This document shows, in pieces, positions 57,829-64,000 of a stretch of 64,000 nt of DNA; within the stretch, counting starts at the first letter, position 1; every line of letters starts with the position of its first letter. The stretch lies in the NCBI RefSeq assembly GCF_014648855.1, contig NZ_BMRX01000005.1:248001-312000 (forward strand), read 5' to 3'. A program made the position numbers and the translations under genes. Under the pieces are notes generated by a model. The model saw only the letters and a list, made by a program, of their open reading frames with translations. It ran no database searches and was not told the origin of the DNA. Source of the stretch: Streptomyces parvulus (GTDB lineage: Bacteria > Actinomycetota > Actinomycetes > Streptomycetales > Streptomycetaceae).

Positions 57829-59315
57829 CGGGTGGCTCCTGATCCCTCGGTGACGGAGGACAGCGGCTCGGCGATGTCCTCCAGCGAGCGGCGCTCCGCC
57901 TTCACCGCGAGGAACGCCGCCACCAGCCCGGCCGCGCACATCAGTCCGGCGCCGACCTGGAAGGCGAGGACGGTGTCGCCGACCACGCCGGACTCGGTGA
58001 GGTCGGCGAAGAGCAGCGGGCCGCTGATGCCGCCGGCGGCGGTGCCGAGGGCGTAGAAGAAGGCGATGGCCATGGCCCGGGTCTCCATCGGGAAGATCTC
58101 GGAGACCGTCAGATACGCGCTGGACGCGCCCGCGGAGGCGAAGAACAGCACCACGCACCAGCAGGCCGTCATCGTCGAGGCCGTCAGCGACCCCCGGTCG
58201 AAGAGCCAGGCCGTGCCGAAGAGCAGGACGCCGGAGAGCAGATACGTGCCGGAGATCATGATCCGGCGACCGACCGTGTCGAAGAGCTTGCCGAGGAGCA
58301 GCGGGCCCAGGAAGTTGCCCGCGGCGATGACGGCGAAGTAGTAGCCGGTGCTGCCGGTCGGCACGTCGAAGAAGGTGATGAGGATGGTGCCGAAGCCGAA
58401 GGTGATGGCGTTGTACAGGAACGCCTGGCCGATGAAGAGGGAGAGGCCGAGGACGGCGCGGCGCGGGTAGCGGCGGAAGACGGTCTTGGCGATCAGGCCG
58501 AAGCCGATGCTCTTGCGCTGGTGGATGGTGATCTCACCGGCCGGCGGCGGCAGCTTCTCCCCCCGCTCCTGTTCGATCTCCCGCTCCACGGAGTCGACGA
58601 GGGTGTCCGCCTTCTCTCCCTGGCCGTGGATGTACTGCCACCGCGGGCTCTCCGGCACGTGCCGCCGTACCAGCAGGATGACCAGGCCGAGGACGACGCC
58701 GAGGCCGAAGCTGAGCCGCCAGCCGAGGTCCTTGGGGAAGATGTCGGTGTCCAGCATCACGATCGACAGCAGCGCGCCGCCGATGGCGCCCAGCCAGTAG
58801 CTGCCGTTGATGATGAGGTCGACCCGGCCCCGGTACTTGGACGGGATCAGCTCGTCGATCGCGGAGTTGATGGCCGCGTACTCGCCGCCGATGCCGAAAC
58901 CGGTGAGGAACCGGAAGAGGAAGAACCACCAGGACTCGAAGGACAGGGCGGTCAGCGCGGTCGCCGCGAGGTAGACGACCAGCGTGACCATGAACAGCTT
59001 CTTGCGGCCGTAGCGGTCCGTCAGCCAGCCGAAGAACAGGGCCCCGGAGCACGCGCCCGCCACGTACAGGGCGGCGGCGAGGCCGGTGATCTGGGCCGAG
59101 CTGATGTCCAGGCCGCTGCCGTCCTCGGCGATGCGCCCGGCGACGTTGCCGACGATCGTGACTTCGAGGCCGTCCAGGATCCAGACGGTGCCGAGGCCGA
59201 TCACGATCATCCAGTGCCACCGCGACCAGGGCAGCCGGTCGAGGCGGGCCGGGACGGCCGTGGTGACGGTCCCGGAGGAGGCGGGCACCGAACCCGACGA
59301 CGCGTCTGCTGTCAT
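57825..59315 (-). CDS. MFS transporter, sugar-porter/metabolite-proton symporter type
   Basis: A 496-residue transporter with 12 hydrophobic segments. Motif A is GWLTDRYGRKKLFMV, the helix 4-5 region GFGIGGEYAAINSAIDELIP and the loop PESPRWQYIHG match the metabolite-proton symporter/sugar-porter groups. A charged central loop (EKADTLVDSVEREIEQERGEKL) separates the halves. It is coupled to the VOC gene downstream. Substrate unknown. Confidence 0.87.
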   Translation of the reverse strand: MTADASSGSVPASSGTVTTAVPARLDRLPWSRWHWMIVIGLGTVWILDGLEVTIVGNVAGRIAEDGSGLDISSAQITGLAAALYVAGACSGALFFGWLTDRYGRKKLFMVTLVVYLAATALTALSFESWWFFLFRFLTGFGIGGEYAAINSAIDELIPSKYRGRVDLIINGSYWLGAIGGALLSIVMLDTDIFPKDLGWRLSFGLGVVLGLVILLVRRHVPESPRWQYIHGQGEKADTLVDSVEREIEQERGEKLPPPAGEITIHQRKSIGFGLIAKTVFRRYPRRAVLGLSLFIGQAFLYNAITFGFGTILITFFDVPTGSTGYYFAVIAAGNFLGPLLLGKLFDTVGRRIMISGTYLLSGVLLFGTAWLFDRGSLTASTMTACWCVVLFFASAGASSAYLTVSEIFPMETRAMAIAFFYALGTAAGGISGPLLFADLTESGVVGDTVLAFQVGAGLMCAAGLVAAFLAVKAERRSLEDIAEPLSSVTEGSGATR

Positions 59316-59420
59316 GGCTCCCTCTCCGTCGAGTGAACGCCTCCCTTGTGCCCGGCGCCGGAGGGAACACGCCCGCCGCGCCGGGGTGGCGCAGGACCCG
59401 CCGGCCGGAGCCCGCGGGGC

Positions 59421-60779
59421 CTACGCCCCCAGCATGCGGGAGACCGTGTAGATCAGCAGCCCGGCCAGCGAGCCGACCACCGTGCCATTGATCCGGATGA
59501 ACTGGAGGTCGCGGCCGATGTTCGCCTCGATCTTCTTGGTGGTGTGCTCGGCGTCCCAGCTCGCCACCGTGTCGGTGATCAGGGAGGTGATCTCGCGGCG
59601 GTAGGTCGTCACCACGTACACCGCGGCGCCCTCCACCCAGCCGTCCACCTTGCCCTGCACCTTGGGGTCGGAGGCCATCCGGGCGCCCAGGGACAGCAGC
59701 GACGCCCGGACCCGCAGCCGCAGCTCGCTGCGCTCGTCCTCGGCCGCGGAGACGATCATGGACCGTACGGCCGTCCAGGCGGACGCGATCAGATCCTGGA
59801 CCTCGCCGCGCCCCAGCACCTCGGTCTTCAGCCGCTCGACGCGCGCGCGGGTGTCGGTGTCGGACTGGAGGTCGGAGGCGAAGTCGGCGAGGAAGCGGTC
59901 GAGGGCGCCGCGCGCCGGGTGGGCGGGCATGTCGCGCATCTCGGTGACGAAGCGCAGCAGCTCCTTGTAGACCCGCTCGCCGACCCGCTTGTCCACGAAC
60001 CGGGGCGTCCAGCCGGGCGCCCCGCCCTGCACGGCGTCCATCACGGAGTCCCCGTGCAGGATCAGCCAGTCGTGGGCGCGGGAGACGACCAGGTCGACGG
60101 CGCGCTTGTGGCCGCCGTCGGTGACGATCCGCTCCAGCAGCTTGCCGATGCCGGGGGCGATCTCCTGGGCGTCGGCGCGGCGCGTGATCGCCTCCCCCAC
60201 CACCGCCTGCACGTCGGAGTCCCGGAGCACCGTGAGGGCGCCGCGCAGGGCGGCGGACAGCTCGGCCGTCACCCGGTCGGCGTGCTCGGGCACGGCGAGC
60301 CAGGCGCCGAGCCTGCTGCCGATGCCGACGGCCCGCAGGCGGCGGCGCACGACGTCCTCGGAGAGGAAGTTCTCGCCGACGAACTCCCCGAGGGAGACGC
60401 CCAGCTGGTCCTTCTTCTTGGGGATGATCGCGGTGTGCGGGATGGGCAGGCCCAGCGGGTGCCGGAAGAGGGCGGTGACCGCGAACCAGTCGGCGAGGGC
60501 GCCGACCATGCCGGCCTCGGCGGCGGCGGAGACGTAGCCCGCCCAGGCGCCGGCGCCGCGGTGGGCGGCCCACTCGGCCAGCACGTACACCACGGCGACG
60601 AACAGCAGCAGGCCGGTCGCGGTGAGCTTCATCCGGCGTACGCCGCGCCGCTTCTCCTCGTCGGCCGGGCTGAAGGAGGTCATCGCGCGGTCGCGGAACG
60701 CCCCCGTGCCCTCCCCGGCAGCCCCGGTGCCCCCGGTCTCCCCGGGGCCGCCGGGAAGTTCCGCCTTCGTGCCTGCCAT
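59421..60779 (-). CDS. DUF445 family membrane protein
   Basis: A 452-residue protein of the DUF445 family: a polar N-terminus, a helix (MKLTATGLLLFVAVVYVLAEW), the hallmark AAAEAGMVGALADWFAVTALFRHPLGLPIPHTAIIP, a long helical middle, and a C-terminal helix (FIRINGTVVGSLAGLLIYTVSRML). The ATG at 60779 is used; the longer frame upstream has no ribosome site. Function in bacteria is not settled. Confidence 0.88.
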   Translation of the reverse strand: MAGTKAELPGGPGETGGTGAAGEGTGAFRDRAMTSFSPADEEKRRGVRRMKLTATGLLLFVAVVYVLAEWAAHRGAGAWAGYVSAAAEAGMVGALADWFAVTALFRHPLGLPIPHTAIIPKKKDQLGVSLGEFVGENFLSEDVVRRRLRAVGIGSRLGAWLAVPEHADRVTAELSAALRGALTVLRDSDVQAVVGEAITRRADAQEIAPGIGKLLERIVTDGGHKRAVDLVVSRAHDWLILHGDSVMDAVQGGAPGWTPRFVDKRVGERVYKELLRFVTEMRDMPAHPARGALDRFLADFASDLQSDTDTRARVERLKTEVLGRGEVQDLIASAWTAVRSMIVSAAEDERSELRLRVRASLLSLGARMASDPKVQGKVDGWVEGAAVYVVTTYRREITSLITDTVASWDAEHTTKKIEANIGRDLQFIRINGTVVGSLAGLLIYTVSRMLGA

Positions 60780-60976
60780 CCGCTCCACCCGTTCGCCGAT
60801 TCCGTCCCGCTCATTGTCCCTTCCCGACCTACTCCCGGAACGGATCACAAGTTCCCCGCGTCTGTCCTGGAGGGGAACGCCCGGGGCCCGTGCGGCCTTT
60901 CCCCGTCCCATGCCTCATCATGGGTTCATCGGACCGGAGCCTCGGGGCTCCCCTCGCCCGAGGAGAACAGAACAGC

Positions 60977-62341
60977 ATGACCCGGGGTCGTGACGGGGGT
61001 GCGGGGGCGCCTCCCACCAAGCACCGTGCCCTGCTCGCGGCGATCGTCACCCTGATAGTGGCGATTTCCGCGGCGATATACGCCGGAGCGTCCGCGGACG
61101 ACGGCAGCACGGACCAGACACCGCTCGCGAGCGGCCGTTTCCCACGGGGCGAAGCAGCCCCGGCCTCCACCGGCTCCTGGGTCGGCGCGTGGTCCACCTC
61201 ACCGGCGGCGGCCGAGCCGGGCACCGAGACGACCGGCATGGCGGGCCGCTCGGTGCGCAACGTCGTGCACGCCGGGGTCGGCGGCACCAGCGCGCGGATC
61301 ACCCTGTCCAACCTGTACGGACAGTCCCCGCTGACGGTCACGCACGCCTCCATCGCCCTGGCCGCCGGCCCGGACACGGCGGCCGCGGTCGCCGACACGA
61401 TGCGCCGGCTCACCTTCCGCGGCAGCCCCCGGGTGATCATCCCGGCGGGCGGCCAGGTGATCAGCGACGTCGCCCGCATCGCCGTCCCCTACGGCGCGGA
61501 CGTCCTGGTCACCACGTACTCCCCGGTGCCCTCCGGCCCCGTCACCTACCACCCGCAGGCCCGGCAGACCAGCTTCCTGGCCGCCGGTGACCGCACGGCG
61601 GACGTCACGGCCGTCGGCTACACCACCCAGACGCCCTACTGGCGCTACCTGACCGCGCTGGACGTACTGAGCCACGAGGCGAACGGGACGGTCGTCGCGA
61701 TCGGCGACTCCATCACCGACGGCTTCGGCTCCGAGGTGAACGCCAACCACCGCTGGACCGACGTGCTCGCCGAGCGGCTGCACGAGGCGGCCGGCCAGGG
61801 GCGCAAGGCCCCCCGCTACAGCGTCGTCAACCAGGGCATCAGCGGCAACCGCATCCTCACCAGCAGGGAGGGGCGGCCCGCCGACAACCCGAGCGCGCTG
61901 AGCCGCTTCGACCGGGACGTGCTGCAGCGCACCAACGTCAAGGTCGTCGTGATCGTCCTCGGCGTCAACGACATCCTGCACAGCCCGGAACTCGCCGACC
62001 GGGACTCGATCCTCGCCGGCCTGCGCACCCTCACCGACCGGGCGCACGCGCGGGGGCTCAAGGTCGTCGGCGCGACGATCATGCCGTTCGGCGGTTACCG
62101 CGCGTACACGCCGGAACGCGAGGCGATGCGGCAGGAGATCAACGGGGAGATCCGGTCCGGCCGCGTCTTCGACGAGGTCGTCGACTTCGACAAGGCCCTG
62201 CGCGACGCCTACGACCCGCGCCGGCTGCGCGGCGACTACGACAGCGGGGACCACCTGCACCCCGGCGACAAGGGCTACGCCCGCATGGGCCAGGTCCTGG
62301 ACCTGGACGACCTGAAGGGCGCGGTACCGGTCGAGGCGTGA
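60977..62341 (+). CDS. secreted SGNH/GDSL hydrolase
   Basis: A 454-residue esterase/lipase-type enzyme with an N-terminal helix that acts as a signal or anchor (ALLAAIVTLIVAISAAIYAG). A beta-type region precedes the SGNH domain, which starts at VVAIGDSITDGFGSE (Ser), with NQGISGNRI (Gly), VIVLGVNDIL (Asn) and SGDHLHPGDKGY (Asp-His). It cleaves an ester outside the cell, probably a polysaccharide or lipid ester. AGGAGAAC lies upstream of the ATG at 60977. Confidence 0.88.
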   Translation: MTRGRDGGAGAPPTKHRALLAAIVTLIVAISAAIYAGASADDGSTDQTPLASGRFPRGEAAPASTGSWVGAWSTSPAAAEPGTETTGMAGRSVRNVVHAGVGGTSARITLSNLYGQSPLTVTHASIALAAGPDTAAAVADTMRRLTFRGSPRVIIPAGGQVISDVARIAVPYGADVLVTTYSPVPSGPVTYHPQARQTSFLAAGDRTADVTAVGYTTQTPYWRYLTALDVLSHEANGTVVAIGDSITDGFGSEVNANHRWTDVLAERLHEAAGQGRKAPRYSVVNQGISGNRILTSREGRPADNPSALSRFDRDVLQRTNVKVVVIVLGVNDILHSPELADRDSILAGLRTLTDRAHARGLKVVGATIMPFGGYRAYTPEREAMRQEINGEIRSGRVFDEVVDFDKALRDAYDPRRLRGDYDSGDHLHPGDKGYARMGQVLDLDDLKGAVPVEA

Positions 62342-62357
62342 GCCGCCGCGGCGCCCG

Positions 62358-63152
62358 TCAGGAGTCCCGGCGGCGGCGCTCGCGGTCCCGCCGGTCGCCG
62401 TGCGGGTCGTGGAAGGTGTGGCGGGAGGGGCCCAGCTCCCCGCGGTCGGAGCCGCGGTCCAGGCGGTCCTGCTCGCGGTCCTGCCGGCGCTCCAGTTTCT
62501 CCTGCCGGCGCTCCTCCTTGATCCGGAGCCGCTCCGCGCGGGTCAGCTTGCGCTCGACCCCGACGCCGCCCCAGAACGCGAAGCCGGTCACGACCACGCG
62601 CGGGGCGCCCGGGTCGCCGGGGACACCCTCCTCGCGGTGGTCGAAACCGCCCATGATCCCGATGCCGCGCACGACGACCTCGACGCCGGGCGGCACGACC
62701 ACGTTCATCCCGCCCATGATCGCCACGCAGTTGATCACGACCTCGCCGGACGCGAAGTCCGCCTCGCGCAGATCGATGTCCCCGCCGCCCCAGAACGCGA
62801 ACGAGTTGAACCGCCGGGGCACCGTCCAGCGGCCCTTGCGCTGGAACCCGGACATCACCGCGACCGCCCAGGTCGACGAGGGCTCGCCGCCGGTGACCCG
62901 GCCCGCCCAGCCTCCCGAGCGCGCCGGGTCCTTGGTCATCGACACCTTGGGCGCCACCGCCGCGGTGCCGTCCGGCAGGTCCCGGGTGATCGGCGCCAGC
63001 TCCCCGTAGGTCCGCGCCCGGTACGTCGCGTCCAGCCGCTCCTCGAACTCGGTCATGTCGAGCCGGCCCTCCGCGAGGGCGTCCCGCAGGACCTCGGCCA
63101 CGCGTTCACGGTCGGCGTCGGATGCGCGCAGCTCCGGGGCGTCGTCGGTCAT
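62358..63152 (-). CDS. DUF1707 protein with C-terminal LiaF-like domain
   Basis: A 264-residue protein. The DUF1707 (SHOCT-like) part is RASDADRERVAEVLRDALAEGRLDMTEFEERLDATYRARTYGEL at the N-terminus. The C-terminal half has the repeated glycine-rich strands FNSFAFWGGGDIDLREA and GVEVVVRGIGIMGGFDH of the LiaF family, ending in a strongly charged coiled segment (RLRIKEERRQEKLERRQDREQDRLD). These proteins are linked to cell-envelope stress responses. No two-component pair is adjacent. Confidence 0.85.
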   Translation of the reverse strand: MTDDAPELRASDADRERVAEVLRDALAEGRLDMTEFEERLDATYRARTYGELAPITRDLPDGTAAVAPKVSMTKDPARSGGWAGRVTGGEPSSTWAVAVMSGFQRKGRWTVPRRFNSFAFWGGGDIDLREADFASGEVVINCVAIMGGMNVVVPPGVEVVVRGIGIMGGFDHREEGVPGDPGAPRVVVTGFAFWGGVGVERKLTRAERLRIKEERRQEKLERRQDREQDRLDRGSDRGELGPSRHTFHDPHGDRRDRERRRRDS

Positions 63153-63185
63153 GTACAGCAGCCTACGAGGTCACCGCGCCCGGCA

Positions 63186-64000
63186 CTACGCGCTCGCGCG
63201 TTCCGCGTACATCTTGGCGATCACCGCTTCGATGTCCGGCTCCCGCACCGACAGATCGACCAGCGGATACCGCGCGGCGATCGCCGCCACCAGCCCCGCG
63301 GCCGACGCCGACGCCGGGAACGCCAGCCACTGCCGAGGCCCCTCCACCCGCACCACCCGGGCGGGCGCCGGCGCCTCAACCGGCGGCAGCTCCCGCTCCA
63401 GGTCCACCACGAGCGTCCGCTCGCTCTCCCCCACCTCGTGCAGCCCCGCCAACGGGCCGTCGTACATCAGCCGCCCGTGGTCGATGACCATCACGCGCGA
63501 GCACAGCTGCTCGATGTCCTGGAGGTCGTGCGTGGTCAGCAGCACCGTCGTGCCGCGCTCCGCGTTCACGTCCCGCAGAAATCCCCGCACCTTGGCCTTC
63601 GACACCACGTCCAGGCCGATCGTCGGCTCGTCCAGGTACAGCACGTCGGGGTCGTGCAGCAGCGCCGCCGCGATGTCGCCGCGCATCCGCTGCCCCAGCG
63701 ACAGCTGCCGCACCGGCACCTCCAACAGCTCGGCGAGCTGGAGCAGTTCCACGCAGCGGTCCAGGTTCTCCCGGTAACGGGCGTCCGGGATCCGGTACAT
63801 GCGGTGCATCAGCCGGTAGGAGTCGATCAGCGGCAGGTCCCACCACAGCGTCGTCCGCTGCCCGAACACCACCCCGATGCGGTGCGCGAGCCGCGTCCGC
63901 TCCCGGGACGGGTCGATCCCGGCCACCCGCAGCCGGCCGCCGCTCGGCGTCAGGATGCCGGTGAGCATCTTGATCGTCGTGGACTTCCCGGCGCCGTTCG
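63186..64000 (-). CDS. ABC transporter ATPase, drug-export (ABC-2) type, 5' end missing
   Basis: Partial: the start lies beyond the right edge. Just inside the edge the frame reads NGAGKSTTIKMLTG, the Walker A motif. LSLGQRMRGDIAAALLHDP (signature), VLYLDEPTIGLDVVSK (Walker B) and TTHDLQDIE (switch) follow, then a C-terminal domain (about 80 residues) of the DUF4162-like kind. It probably powers an ABC-2 permease encoded nearby outside the window. Confidence 0.88.
   Translation of the reverse strand, partial: NGAGKSTTIKMLTGILTPSGGRLRVAGIDPSRERTRLAHRIGVVFGQRTTLWWDLPLIDSYRLMHRMYRIPDARYRENLDRCVELLQLAELLEVPVRQLSLGQRMRGDIAAALLHDPDVLYLDEPTIGLDVVSKAKVRGFLRDVNAERGTTVLLTTHDLQDIEQLCSRVMVIDHGRLMYDGPLAGLHEVGESERTLVVDLERELPPVEAPAPARVVRVEGPRQWLAFPASASAAGLVAAIAARYPLVDLSVREPDIEAVIAKMYAERASA

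Noticed and set aside
1..64000. CRISPR arrays, rRNA genes and insertion sequences
   Set aside because: No regularly spaced repeats, rRNA segments or transposase motifs were seen on either strand.

Overview
The window is high-GC actinobacterial DNA with the codon usage, short intergenic spaces and purine-rich ribosome sites of Streptomyces. The gene order cslA-glxA-GH6 beside an AA10 LPMO, the conservon with two P450 genes, the LAxTG protein and the class F sortase all point to that genus. I know the species only to this level.

Layout. (1) 1-8.4 kb: a catabolic block built around an ectoine-type ABC transporter (ehuBCDA) with an IclR regulator, an amidase, a D-2-hydroxyacid dehydrogenase, two tandem Asp/Glu-racemase-superfamily enzymes (the outer one cut by the window edge) and a DUF3830 protein. 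The classical ectoine hydrolase genes are not present in the window, so the substrate is open. (2) 8.5-17.3 kb: two identical tRNA-Lys(CUU) genes flank an LPMO with a DasR-type operator, an SPFH protein and an NlpC/P60 protein. Next come cslA, glxA and a GH6 lipoprotein, which are the hyphal-tip glycan synthesis and remodelling genes. (3) 17.4-18.6 kb: a class F sortase with a membrane-anchored partner. (4) 18.7-27.7 kb: one long minus-strand operon for 2-aminoethylphosphonate-type uptake and C-P cleavage (FAD oxidoreductase, phosphonatase-like HAD, four transporter genes, an exported phosphodiesterase, a NagD-like phosphatase), with a GntR regulator upstream. (5) 27.8-40.5 kb: ordinary core genes with several clear regulator/operator pairs: ROK and Gfo/Idh, HxlR and MFS, MmyB-type XRE and SDR. 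A second YidC, an FAH-family hydrolase and an F420-type oxidoreductase are also here. (6) 40.5-47.3 kb: an accessory island. Its first half is visibly AT-richer and carries a DUF262 protein translationally coupled to a HEPN (RiboL-PSP type) nuclease, a likely two-gene anti-phage module, with a conserved 79-residue protein facing it. Its second half holds a HAD phosphatase, an XRE-TPR regulator and a PIMT-like methyltransferase gene pair preceded by three 11-nt repeats. (7) 47.4-49 kb: a large helical protein with an N-terminal AGN-type motif like those of contractile-injection-system cargo. (8) 49.6-55.2 kb: a conservon (ATPase-type sensor, roadblock, DUF742, GTPase) ending in two P450 genes, the first lacking the ExxR motif. 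(9) 55.3-64 kb: housekeeping and membrane genes, ending in an ABC ATPase cut by the right edge.

The most promising undescribed items are the DUF262-HEPN module, the noncanonical pathway around ehuBCDA, and the phosphonate operon with its 11-nt tandem upstream repeat. All functions are read from motifs and gene order; no search was run.
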